From the NCBI GenBank assembly GCA_019671005.1, contig CM033724.1, forward strand, positions 21,367,786 through 21,431,785: DNA of 64,000 bases, in the 5' to 3' direction. Origin of the DNA: Hibiscus mutabilis. Taxonomy: Eukaryota; Streptophyta; Magnoliopsida; Malvales; Malvaceae. The notes under the pieces are model-generated. The model saw nothing but the letters and a program-made list of their open reading frames with translations. It ran no database searches and was not told the DNA's origin. Shown here in pieces: positions 11,353-24,177 of this stretch (position 1 is its first letter; each line of letters starts with the position of its first letter). The position numbers and the translations under genes are program-made.

Positions 11353-11640
11353 TGTTGGGAATATGAAAATAAAATAACATAATATTGTAGAGAGGAAGAA
11401 AATATAACAATGCACATTGAAATACACTCACAAATTACTTGGAATACAATGCTTTACTTCATCACTTACAATCCTTTATATAAGAATTGTAAGTGACTGT
11501 TGGAATGATCACATCTCTTCAATTTCATCTATCCATCATGTAAAGTCACATTTATTCATGATGAATAGTTACATCCATTCATTAGTATAAATTTCTAAAG
11601 AGTTACACCTAATCATAAAGGTTTAAATTATTATATTAAA
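11353..11640 (-). repeat. copia-2 5' LTR (right)
   Basis: About 288 bp, starting TGTTGGGAATATG and colinear with the split left LTR. The terminal CA is mutated to AA. The edge is uncertain by 1-2 bp. Confidence 0.85.
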
Positions 11641-11673
11641 AAAAGAGTTTGAAATGTGCGTAAGAAACATAAT

Positions 11674-14600
11674 TAGTGGCGGATCCAAATTTTTTTAAGG
11701 ATGGACATATATATATTAACATCATATTCAAATTTGGGTAATTTATTATTTAGTTTGTTCGAGCTTGGTTCTTTTAGCTTTTGTGAATATGTTGGTTAAA
11801 CATAAGCGATTAGGTGCAAATAAGTTAACAATGCTTATTACAACAGTGTAAATAAGTTATCAATGCTTATTTACAATGTTGTAAATAAGTTATCAACGCA
11901 AACACTAGTGAATTAAAAAAAACGGTGTAAGTAACTTAACCACTCTGATTATATGGTGGATCTGTCATTGTTGCTAATACATATATAATTTAAAGTTTGT
12001 TTAAAAAGTAGAAAACAATGTCTTATGTTACAACTTACAGAGACGAACATATAAAATATCTTTATGATGTGAACAATTTTATACAAACATTTGTTTCCCT
12101 TGTGTCATGGGGATTGAATACAATCTTGCATAATAAATGCGATGAAAGCATACTATTCACACTAGTCATATAAACACATTAGTGAATAAAAAGTCTCTAA
12201 ATTATAGTTTACAAAACATTGTGATATATATAATACCTACAAGACTACAATAAATTCAAAACAACACAATTTGTGCCTATTACCAATTTATATTCAATCA
12301 ATAAAAAAACAATAACAAAAATGAATATATTTGTTAAATTAATTCAACAAAATTAGTATAAAGAATCATTAATTCATAAACACATATTTATACTTTTACT
12401 CTCAATTAATTTAATCTCTAAATCAAAATTGAAAGTTAAAAAAAGAAAATAAACATAAATTCACTAAAATTTAATTATTTTATCTCTATTTGAATTGCTA
12501 CAATTGTAAGAGAAAAAATAAAAAGTCTTGAACTTTTAAAATCTTGTAAAACAAAATTTAAATAATAATTGAACATACTTCTATATATTAAATAAATGAA
12601 AAATTTTAAAATAAAAATCACATAACTTCAGTCTTGAGAGTTTTGAAGTCATGAACTTTAAAAACTGAGAATTTTATGATTAAGAAAAAAAAGTCAAGTA
12701 GAAGCTGAAGTCACCCAACTCAATTTTTTATTTTTTAGTGAGATTTCCTTTTTTGTAATTGGTTATCAGTGTTTACTTTTATGTATAGTTGTGAATGAAC
12801 TAGGCTTAAATGAATTGTTTGTGGACTTCTAAGAAAGAATAATTTACTACTTATAGACATCTTAGTTAGTTTTTTATTATAATTTATATGTGGGTGGTGA
12901 CAAATAAAATTTCAGGTGGGCGCAAAAAAAAATCATAGTAGGCACGAATAAAATTTTAGGATGAGCACAACACAATCAATAAAATAAATAACTAATAAGT
13001 AAAAATTTAGATTTCAAAGTGGGCACATGCCTTGTAACACCACCTATCTGATCTGGAAGAAAACTGAATCTTAAGTGTCACCGGAGAATAAAACAAAACA
13101 TGCATGCTTGTATATGGCTCGAATAAATAAAACATAATTTCATGGAATTGCAATCAGTGAATTTTATATCTCTACAATTTTATACATGCTTAACTTCAAA
13201 TTCGAATTCAATGCAGATGAATAATTCATAGCTCTAAAATTAAAGGCTTACTTGCACAAAGGACATACTTATAAAACTTATGCCATAACATACTTACTTG
13301 GTCATACATATCAAACAATCATGTTAACTCATATTTAACCTAAATTTAATAATTAAGGGTCAATCAACAAAGAATTTAAAATTTAGGGGTTAAACCTTAA
13401 CTTTCATAAATTATAAGTCCTTATCCAAAATTTAGGTCAAAAACATAAAATCCAGTTCATAAAAATTAAATATATAAATTTCCAATTTAAATAGGAGCTT
13501 TAAAGCCGTTCAATTAATCATGCCATAGATAAGGGACTAATATGTAAGTTTAACAATCTTTCGTTCTTACAAAGATCTAATGACATAATGATGAAATTCT
13601 GATCATAACATTTATGTATATCAATTTTTAGCTTAATTAGAGGTCTCTAACTTCCTTAATCAGTCATGGTACCATTAAGGACTAAAATGTAAAGTTAAAA
13701 GTGTGTATCAGATTTATAACCGTTTTAATTACCTCCATACAGGTACTGAGGCACGGCCGTACCAGTAGGTCATGTTTTATATGAATTTCAAGAATCATTT
13801 TTGTACTGATATGGTCGGCCATACCGGTACACACCTGATAGGTTAACTATACGCCCTGTTCCAAATTGCAGATTTTCAAATTGAAACTTGATTTAAAACA
13901 ATCCAATTCATGTTCAATGCATATCAAATTCATACAACATATTTCTAACATGTTCAGCTAACTCTATGACAAAGCCGTGTCCATTTTAGCTTGCATATCT
14001 TAATCTAAATGACGTAGTGCCAAGAGTGCCATTTTATGCCACTATTATCCAATTTCATGCGTAGCTTAGTCTTTAATACATCTTATTAAATAACTATTGC
14101 ATAAATACACATCTAACATGTTCAGCATGTCATATAGCGTGCTCATACCCAATTTTACTTGTACTTGCTTTTTCTAACCAAAATAAGGCCTAAAGGGGTC
14201 ATTTCATGAAATCCAACATTACATGCTTACACACTTGGCATGCTTAACACACAATTAGCACATATTTATTTAATCAATCATATGGACACCAAGGGATAGT
14301 CTTTGAATCAAAGAAGCATGTATCCAAAGTTCCACGCATCATATGCCTTAATGCACATACATTTCTATATTATAATCTTCTCATACATAACTATGACATA
14401 TGCCACCATTCTAGGAGTTATAGGGAAGATCATAACTTTACTCAGAGTTTGAGAAGTGACTTGAAACCTTCGCCCACGATCGATCCTTTTCACGCTTATA
14501 ACCTAAAAATGCTTATCAATGGAATGCATTAGGTTTACTTAGCCTAAGTGAGGTAGCGACCTTACTTAACATCATATATGAATAATCATGGATAAAATCA

Positions 14601-16874
14601 AGCATAAGGTGGCATCAATGCATCCAATAGAATCAAAACACATGGTAATACCAATAAACTTTTACTATGTCTTGAACTTATCTTATTCTTCCAAGTCATA
14701 TCTTATAGTAGCTTTGTTTATGAAAGTTTTATCAGAGTTTAATAGTTTTCAAAGTTTGCATAGGATTCACTTTTACATTTTCTTTCATGTCTTACACTTA
14801 TCATATCTTATCGAGATTCTATCGGAGTTTTTCTCGGAGTTCTCATTAGAGTTCATATCTGAGTTCATGCATTTTAACTTGGATCACGTTGGACATAGAT
14901 AGTATTGGTTCATGTTTAACCGTATTGGTCCGTGTTATACATAGCACAAAGCACAAAACAATTTCTAGTGTTAAAGCATATCGATCATTCTTCTCTTCTC
15001 TTCCATCACCTCCCCCGTTACCTCTTACTGTCGCCAATATATCACAATATGGGGTCGTCACCCTAAGCCGTGGACCGTGGACCGTAGTCCCAATATACCA
15101 TGTACCATGCCAAAGTATCCAAGGGCTTCCATTGTTTAGGCAACTTATACATTTTAAATTTTATCATTAGAAAAAGGAGTCTTATGACAATAGTAAGCTT
15201 TAAGCTCCAATGTATCAATGTTCACAATGTCTTTTGGCAAGTGAGCATATAGCTCCAATTAGAAGTTTATTGTATCTTATGACATTATGGGTCAATATAA
15301 GATTCAAAGCTTAATTCAAAGTTTCCAATCCATCCTATCAATTTAACAAAAGTTATCATAGCATAGCAAGGTAAAATATGTAATACATAATGCCAACATA
15401 GTCAAGAGACTTTCAAAGGATGCTATGCCTTGAATGCCCTTTCCCATTGTGCTCTATTTGAGCCATATGTAAAAATAAATATGATTTAAACTTAAGGATT
15501 CAAGTAAACAAAGATCAGGATGACATCATGTCATCCCGAATGCATAAACTACATTCACCTCAAAGGTAGTACCAAACCACCTACTCAAAAACTCAAATCG
15601 AAGCCTTATATTGTTAGCCGTGTCTACCTCAAAGCTTGGAATTTCTTTCTGTTTTCGGCTTCACATTTAACATACATAAAAATAAACACTGCAATGTATT
15701 AACTAAATTTTCAAGTAATTTAATCCAAGAATTAAAGGCGACACGTAACATGGCATACTTTAACTAGTGGTTTGGGGTCTTTCGAGCACCTGATTTCAAT
15801 TTACTATGATTTTGAAAGCATATAACAGCCCTAGTTTACTCGGCAACAATTCATAGCAATTAACTACTGTCTTGGTACCAATTTGTAGACCACAAGTGGG
15901 TCCTCATCGAATATAATAGCCCCTAACAGTGTAACTTAAAAAAGAAAAACTGTTTTAAACGCTTAACATCATTTTTATACCAAATAACCAAGAATAATCA
16001 CGAAACATGGCAGATATATTTAGCTAAGATTTACAACGACATCTTATTGCTCTAATCATAAATTTACAGCCCTAAACGAATGATTAAACAAAGCTTCTTA
16101 CAACCTCTCCCTATAATTTCACTTATCCATAAACTTAGCCGAATGATATGAGTCTAAGGGTCCTAATAACTAAACTAAACAATATTGTAAATAATAAAAT
16201 CAAATCATAACTTACCGTATTTTTGCTTGGAATTATATCTCAATTTAATGGGTAGTTGCCAAGAGGAAAATCAAGGTTCTTCAATTCCATGTCCTTGGTG
16301 ATTTCGGTGCTAAGGAGGAAGACAACTCCTTGTTTCTTTTTTTTAATCATTATTTTAAACTAATTTTAATATTAACTAATAAACATGTGTCATCAAATAA
16401 CAACCCAAATTCATGGTTTTAGTACATCTACACATGATTCATCAAATAAGGTGAAACCGTTGCTTAAGCCATTGGATTCCTCACCCCTTGGGCTAAGGTC
16501 ATAAAATTTTACTTTCTTACAATTTAGACACTAACCGTACTTTCATTTCTTACAATTTAGTCACTAAACAGTTTAATTGCACACCTAGTCCTTATAATCT
16601 TTCATGCCTTGTTCTTATAACTTACTATTTTACCTTTCTCACCTTTTTAGCCAATGACTCTTGACTTCATAATTTTACAAATTAACCCTTAATCCTCAAT
16701 CTTTTGATTATTCCTAAAACTTTATAATTATTTAGATTAGTCCCTTTTAACCTTTTCATATAAATTAACTTACTTGTCGAAATTGAATTTTTGATTATCG
16801 AAAACTAAATTTCGACTAGGCCGGTTTTTTGGGTGTTACATACCTACCCTATATTAAAGGTGGACCTGCCACTG
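11674..16874. mobile_element. hAT-family transposon (hAT-2), split by a solo LTR
   Basis: The left end TAGTGGCGGATCC and the inverted right end CAGTGGCAGGTCC form terminal inverted repeats like those of hAT-1. Flanks AACATAAT (11666-11673) and AACATATG (16875-16882) match at 6 of 8 bases. The body aligns with hAT-1, for example GTAGAAAACAATGTCTTATG and ACAACTTACAGAGACGAAC. Without the nested LTR and its duplicated 5 bp it is about 1.39 kb. No transposase frame. Confidence 0.78.
13033..16841. mobile_element. Solo gypsy-type LTR F inside hAT-2
   Basis: It begins TGTAACACC and ends GGTGTTACA. The flanks TGCCT (13028-13032) and TACCT (16842-16846) are a 5 bp duplication with one mismatch, and hAT-2 homology resumes exactly at both edges. 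At 3809 bp with no gag or pol trace, it looks like one long LTR left by LTR-LTR recombination. GTACCGGTAC-type motifs occur at 13740-13845. Confidence 0.75.
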
Positions 16875-16882
16875 AACATATG

Positions 16883-17467
16883 ACATAAATAACATTCCTT
16901 TTAAGAAAATGAATCAAGTTTGTAGTTTTGCTTGGTGGCTGGTTGTTGGGTACTCTACTCATCAACTTTGGTTTGAGTCTCTTTAAATATAAATTTTAAT
17001 TTGTTCATTTTAAACCAATAAAATTACGACATGTATTATTATCTTATTGAATGCGAATAATTTGGTAAAAAATTAAATAAAATTAATTTAATAAATAAAT
17101 AAATAATGTTGATGGTGTGTTGTTATGCAACATTGATCTCCCCGTCAGCTTTTCATGTTGATTGATGGTTAATTATTGTTTTTATCTATAGAAGAGTCAT
17201 TTTAGTTGAAAATAAAATATTAATGGTTAAAATGCTTCATAAAAAAATAAATACTAAAATAACTATTCAATGAAACTTTAGATACAAATTTTAGCATTAT
17301 GACTTTACAATAATGCATCTTGTTATAATTTATTCAAAAAGGAAAAGCAAACATCATCTGACAAATGTCTAAAATTGTTTCTTCATGTTAGAAAAAAGAA
17401 ATAAATTGTATAACAAGTATAATTTAATAAAATATTCTATGTAATTTAAAATTACATTAAACAATAA
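16883..17467. other. Intergenic DNA between hAT-2 and the MULE
   Basis: AT-rich with no gene or repeat boundary recognised. The MULE target duplication starts at 17468. Confidence 0.5.
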
Positions 17468-17476
17468 AATTTTAAA

Positions 17477-17917
17477 GGGTAAACTTCACCGGAGGTCCCT
17501 TATGTTTAGGGAGTGTTGTATTTTAGTCACCCAATTTGAAAGATTATTCTTGCAACTTATGTTTTCAAACATTGCCGTTTTGGTCACCTGAGCGTTAACC
17601 TTCATTACTTGGGTAGTAGGGAGCTGACAGGGCACATAAAAAATAAATAAAAATTCCACATTGGACGACAATTGCTCCCTCACTTTCTCCTCTCTTTCTC
17701 TCTCCTTGGACTTGTTATGAATTCTCTAAAAAGTTCTCATAAAATTTCTTCTTAATTTCTAACATTTCGTTTTTACATTTCTTCCCTATGTTATCTCCAA
17801 ACAAGATGAAATATCACTGACCCAATCCATGGCTAGTCATGCCAAACTCAGAAACAGCTTCTCTCACCATTCAACTCAGAGCACTTGAAAAGCTCCGAGT
17901 TTGTTGGTCAAGATAGC
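17477..17917 (+). repeat. Left TIR of the Pack-MULE
   Basis: It aligns end to end with the reverse complement of 48317-48767. Shared blocks include GAGGTCCCTTAT, AAGATTATTCTTG, CAAACAAGATGAAA, CTCTCACCATTCAACTCAG and GTTTGTTGGTCAAGATAGC. The alignment stops where LTR D begins. Confidence 0.88.
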
Positions 17918-20042
17918 TTCAACACCCTAAACCCAGATGCCACATTTGGGCCTCATGCTCAACCCATTACCACAAAATTTTCACCTAGTTTAGCCCAAAC
18001 CATATTTCAACTTCCATAAAATCCATTAAGTTCAAATATTTCAACCATAATTAAGTAGTTAAAATGTTTACATAGGAGCTCCCTTTAAAACATGATATAA
18101 AAAGCATTCGACTCAATGATATAAATCCAAAATACAAATTACAATACAAAACATAAGGTCCTACGAATACATGGCCCAAATAAATCTAAGTAATGAACTC
18201 TTGATGAGATAATGCTAAAATCCTACACTGATGGTACTCCTCAAAGCAACTTGCAACCTACTAACATGCGAACGGAAACAACGATTTCGAATGCTAAGCT
18301 AACAAGCTCAGTGGATACACTTCCACTCAACCATGCTTCATGTAAATCATAAACATGAGCATGTAGCTATAAATATTAAGATGGAAATATAACATTAGGT
18401 GGCGCTACCACTAGTCGCTTAAGCACATAACCAAACAATCGATAAATGCACCAAATCTCACACAACAATAATAAGCATCATACCGCAAACCTGGAGGGAG
18501 GCATGGTGTCACACAGCCTCGGGAATGTACATTTGGTGTCTCATCTCTTGGTGTTGCAACACTCTCACTAGGTATCCGGATCTCATCAACCAAAGATGAC
18601 ACGACCAAACACGTGCCCACACGTCATTTAACATCATATGATCCACCAAGGATCTCCTATTGTTGCTATTACAAGCATGTCACCCAAGGTTTACTAAGTT
18701 TTAAAACTTTATGCTCGTATATGTGACTGATATTTCGATTTCTCAATTTTACATCTCATTTTATATCATTAGAGGCTTATTGGATCAAGTCTCATAATTT
18801 TCTAGTCCCCCAAACTCAATGTTATTTTCTGCGCATATTTCCAGGCGGTGCCTATACCTGAACTTGTATACTGATACGGTATATTGGGTACTGGTACACC
18901 CTCTTTGCATACCGATATGTAGCTTCACAGGGAAAGGGGGTCAATAGACACCCTATACTGGTACTCGATCCTCGAGTATCGATGCCCCTTTGGTACTTAT
19001 ATGCCTCTGCGCGTACCGATACACAAATTACGTACTGGAATTCAATCCCAAAAGTGGGTACTGGCAGGGTTTGACCCGTACTAATATGTTATGAATCTCG
19101 TACCGATATAGCTTGAAGCCCGTACTAGTACGCCCCTATATGTTCATCAGTGTTCCTTCGTTTAAACACGGTACTGATACGGTTCATCCCGTACCGGTAC
19201 TCAAACCCAAAATCCATTTTTTGGTGTTCAAAAATCACCCTAACCTTACCAAACCCTAAAAGTTAAGCCTTAAATCAAACCTACAGACTATGAAAGGTGA
19301 TTCATGTGATTTTCTACCATTTTTACGCTTTATTAACATGAAATCCAGATTATGCCATTACCATGTCCTTAATGCAAACACAACCAAGGCACCACTCAAG
19401 CATACAAATAAACCAAATTTAGGATGTCTATGAAGAAAAAAGGATTTAGTAGTGTACTAACCTTGATTTGGCAACTGGAAGGGACCCTCCTTCAAGCTTT
19501 TCCAACGTTCTTAATCCTTAGCTCCTTAGAAGACTCTCCTACCTCATTCTCTAAATAAATGAAGTTGTAAAATGAGTTACAACTTGTAGAAGATGAAAGG
19601 CTACCAAAAACTTGCTCTTAAAGCTAGAAAAAAAAAGATTAAATCTTCCCCAAGCTACTTCTATCAGGACCCCATTAAACCCATTATTTTTCATCTTTCA
19701 CTATTCTTAATGATTCATACCTCAAAATGTAAATCCATGGATGTTGATTACACTGCCCTTAATAACAATTTCGAAATTAGCACTTGAAAAGACAAAGATC
19801 AGCATTTACCTTGTGTCTTTTAGACTAAGATGTAGAAGAGAGAGACAGGGAACAAAAGAGTCAAGAATGAGGTCACACTTTTTCCTTTTCTATAGAAAAT
19901 AAATGGTGATCAACCATTCCGCTTTGAACTTGGAGGAATTTACTTTATTTCCCCTCCATCTTATTTTATCTCAACAACTAACCCAACACTCAAGCCCAAC
20001 ATCAGAAAATGAGCCCACTAAGGCCCTCTTGAGCATCCGATG
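17918..20042 (-). repeat. Solo LTR D, left part
   Basis: It starts TTCAACACCCTAAACCCAG, a mutated TGTAACACCC, and matches the gypsy A LTRs (TTGGGCCTC, GAATACATGGCCC, AGCTCAGTGGATACAC). GTAC-CGATAC motifs lie at 18870-19205. It is interrupted at 20042 by gypsy B and resumes at 46342. Total LTR length is about 2.2 kb. No gag or pol belonging to it is seen, so it is probably a solo LTR. A clear TSD for D was not found (ATAGC against AATGC). Confidence 0.7.
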
Positions 20043-22588
20043 TGTAACACCCCAATCCCAATCTGGATCCGAAGAACTATATTCGAGTTACCCAAAATCC
20101 GACCCAACAAATTTCCATTCAAAACCATAAGTTTAGCCATTATCAAAGCATCAAGATATTCATAAATCCATGTAAATAAGTAAGTGTTATAAATAAGTTT
20201 ACAAAACTGGAGTTCCAAGTTTAAAACACCGCATCTTAAAATAATATTTTGAATAGAGTTTACAAACTCAACCACTGTAAGGTCCTATGAATACAATAGC
20301 TCAAAACTAATTATCAAGTACTATAATCTATAGCGAAGTGGTGCTGAGAAATCCCTTCATAATGTTCTCCTTGGCCATGATCTACCTACTAACCTTCAAA
20401 GGGAAACAACAATTTCGAATGATGATCTTACAAAGCTCAGTGGTACATTTTTATTCCACTACAATTTGTGATTATCATAAAATAAGCATGCAAGATAAAT
20501 ATAGTTTAAAGAGCATAGATAAGGCTTCACTATCTATGAATTAATTATCTAGCCTAGGAGTAGCTAGAGTTCTTAGATCACCTATCTCATGGTATCATTA
20601 AGTCTACAAGAAATCTAACATAACCCATAATGCTTAACCATACCTGAAATCACTCAGCCTATCAAGTAGGTTTTATACTGTACCCTGATCACTTAGCCAT
20701 CGGGTACATAAACTATCATTTATAGCATTCACACATCATACAATAATACATCCATACATCATCTACATAAATGGTCAAAGAAGCCCTACATTACTCGTGC
20801 TCACACAGCCATTGGGTTACCTGTGCTCATACAACTATAGAGTTAAACGGACCATATTCGGATCACCATAGCCACAAATATGTCCTAGACATACTTGGAT
20901 CACATTAACCACAAGTAGTCTTTACTTTAGGTAACTCAGGCTATCAGGTTACTCGAGCTCACTCAACCCATTGAGTTAATTACCTTATCCAGATCACCAT
21001 AGCCACAGATAGGTTTCTAACCACACCCAGATCACTCAGATGTGGGTACATTGGATGTACTTGTTCACTCAGCCTGAAGTATGCATCCTCTTACATAAGT
21101 ACCATAGTACTAACCCTACCACATCCGAATTCCTTTTCATCAATCATAACGCAATACATGCTCCTTTAGCATTCGTACACCTCACAAGAGGTAAGTGGCA
21201 CCAAGTCAAGCTATCAAGAAAATGCCCCAAGGCATGACACAAACCAACATTGTTATCTCAATTTATCACTTACCAAGTTATTACACTTTACACTCATCCA
21301 TGAGGGTTAAATCTTGGTTTCTTAGTTTTACAATTCATTTTACCACATTAGAAGCCCATTAGACCATAGTCCTCAAATGATCAACCCCTCAAACTCATTT
21401 TAACATTTATAGGCAGATTGTCCAGTGGGTACTGATACCCACTCAAGAGTATTAGTACACCTCTTTGGGTACCGATACCCCTTTTTTTGATACTCTCATA
21501 CGCGTACCGGTACACTTTTTCTCTATTAAAATTTTGATGGAACAAGAGGTACCAATACCCACCTTAGGCATACCGATATGCCCTTCAGGAATTGCTTGTG
21601 TTCATCCTTATCAATACAGGCTCCCCGTGTATCAGTATTGAAGCCTAGAAATGGCTTTTAAGACTTAGAAAATCACTTTCCAAGCTCCCAAAGCCTAAAC
21701 TTTAATTCATTAACTCGATCCTACATCTTATATAAGTTATTTAGGGTGGTTTACTAACATTTTTACTCCTCATTAATGATTAATCCGGGATTTACCATTA
21801 ACAAAGCTTTAAGCTACTAAGCCACCAAGACTAGCAATCTTAAACCACAAAATCAAGCAAAGCAATCACTTTATAATCTTCAAGAAGAGTAAGAGTCAGA
21901 AATGTACTGACCTTAAGCTAAAATCCTGAAATGCTCTCTTACCCTAAGCTCCTTCAACCTTCCTCTTTGAATCAAGCTTGGAAAACCCCTTTAACCTCTT
22001 TTACATGTCATACAAATATAAAAATAAAATCAAGCTTGAACTAACCATCATGGTGAGCATAGCTATGGAAATTCAACTTTAAAATCATGAGAAAACTCAA
22101 TGTGAATCCCCAAAGCTTAAACCTTTCAAAAACCCTTCAAAAGCCCATAAATGAAGATTTACCCCTTTTTCCACAAAATCATACTTTTCTTGAAGCCCAC
22201 TTGAATATTGAATCTCAGATGTAGGAAATGAGGTAGAAACCTTGAATCTTTGAGGATATACACTAGGCTTGAAAGGAAGAGAGAAATGGGTTGTGTAGGG
22301 AAAGGAAAAAGTTGAAGATGATATCATCTTTTCTCCCCTCCCCAACTCACGTGATATACCAATTCCTCAATAAGTTGTCAGCCTTTATGTTGAATAAAGG
22401 TAAAATCACAGCAAAACCCCCAAGGTTCTTCCCATTTTACAAATTGATCACTTGTCAAGCCTAATTAGCTCAATTCTCAATGAAAAAGGCCCAAACTTAG
22501 CCCAATAGGTCCAATCACTCAATCCAACACAAGGGTCCATGGCCCGGGTCAATGTCCAATCGTTGAATCAAAAATTTGAGCCGTTACA
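20043..22588 (-). repeat. Gypsy B 3' LTR (left)
   Basis: 2546 bp, TGTAACACCCC...CCGTTACA, uninterrupted. It aligns with 27228-27825 and then 44488-46336. It contains GTACCGATAC-type motifs at about 21425-21640. Confidence 0.85.
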
Positions 22589-24177
22589 ACTCTCCCTTCC
22601 TTTAAAGAAATTTTATCCACAAAATTTAAACGAAGGGAGAAGATGCAACCATCTCAGATCAAATTGTTTCCCATCGTATGTTCTCATTGATTTTTAAATT
22701 CCACTCCAAAACTTCTTTAGCCAAAGCTCATAACATTGAATTCCTCAACGCCTCTCTCATGAATCCCCAACGATTCATTCCCAACAATCGAACAACACTT
22801 ACATCGAAACCCAATTTAGGATGACATAGGATGGATCCAATGAAACATCAACCCAAGGAACTCACTTCGGATAAGTTTCATCCCGGATCACATAACCCTC
22901 TACCTTAATCAGCTGTTCAAAACCCTTGGACTCAACCCTTATCAGTGTCGAGAATGCGACACCTCTCCAAGATACACCACTAGGAACACTTCTCCATCTA
23001 TTATCAGCACCATGATCAAACATTTCAAGAACATGCAAATCTCTTACAATCGAACTCTATCATCAATCTATCTTGAACTAACAACCCTTCCTTCCTAACT
23101 TGGCTAACCATTACAAATCTTAGTATCACCCTTTACTTGAACTAACCCTAACACCAATAGAAGCTAACTCATGATCATGCAACTCTACTATTCAAGCCAC
23201 TTGAGTCCAAACAAAAATCGTTGCTACTTACGAACTCATACAAGAGATCAAAACTAACCCAACTATCCTTGAAGGTTTGAACATTATCTTCCAAACCAAC
23301 CTCTTAATCCCAATGAATAGTTGTACTGAAACTCTTACAAGCCCTTAGGGAATTTCAAATGGTTCTTCAAACACGATTTGCTGCAACACAAGAATCTAAG
23401 TTCAACATAACCATAGCTGTTAAACCACACTTCTGTTGTGTTATTCTGACAATATTCATGCTATATTACGATACATATAGACAATCCATCTCAAAAACTT
23501 GATAGAGAATACACTAAAATCATCAAATTCATGATTGTATCAACGCACTCATGAGCCCAAACCACTTCACGACTTGTCCTTAGAGTCCAAACATCACCTT
23601 AAACACAATCTTTATCACAACTTCTCCTTAACCTTCAACTTACGATACTCAAATTCTGAACGATCATACAGAAACCTCATAACTCTTCAACCAATTATAA
23701 GATCATCAACTTCGAGAAATGAGTAATGGTCCTTAACCGTTACACATCAGCTCACAACATCCAACGCCACCACTCTTCGCCATACCAACACAAACATGTC
23801 CCAAGGTGAACCACTTGGCAACGGCACCCGTATTCACTCACTTGTACAAATGAGTTCCCAATCAAGAAGTTCGATCGGTGCAATACTACAAGGTGATGGA
23901 CACTAACACCAAACTTGACATTACCTCTATCATGGGTTTTAATCCATGATCAAGAGGTAGACCCTCTCATTCCTCAAAGAGTATTCTAACAACCTCTTAA
24001 ATGTCTGCAACTCTAAAGCTTTAGAATCTCAACCTTGTATCCATAACATGGGATAAAAATTTCTTACAACCTACAAGACTCTCTTTGAACTAACATCATA
24101 CATTGTGCTAACACGAACAATATATACTAAGGGTAATATCTACTAACTAAGAAGAGAGTAAATGTCGACTGACTAAT
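22589..24177 (-). other. Gypsy B internal DNA without recognisable coding
   Basis: It begins with the polypurine tract (minus strand, 22589-22608). No RT, integrase or chromodomain motif could be read in any frame. It may be degenerate pol, or non-coding sequence of a gag-only element. Confidence 0.5.

Larger units (their letters stand above)
6779..11640 (-). mobile_element. Ty1/copia LTR retrotransposon (copia-2), internally deleted
   Basis: The LTRs begin TGTTGGGAATATG at 6779 and 11353. The primer site is at 11338-11349, so the element reads on the minus strand. Gag, a protease remnant, the integrase C-terminus, RT and RNase H remnants follow in copia order. Most of the protease-to-integrase core is missing. 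The left LTR carries a hAT insertion. Probable TSDs GAAAG (6774-6778) and AAAAG (11641-11645) match at 4 of 5 positions. Confidence 0.88.
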
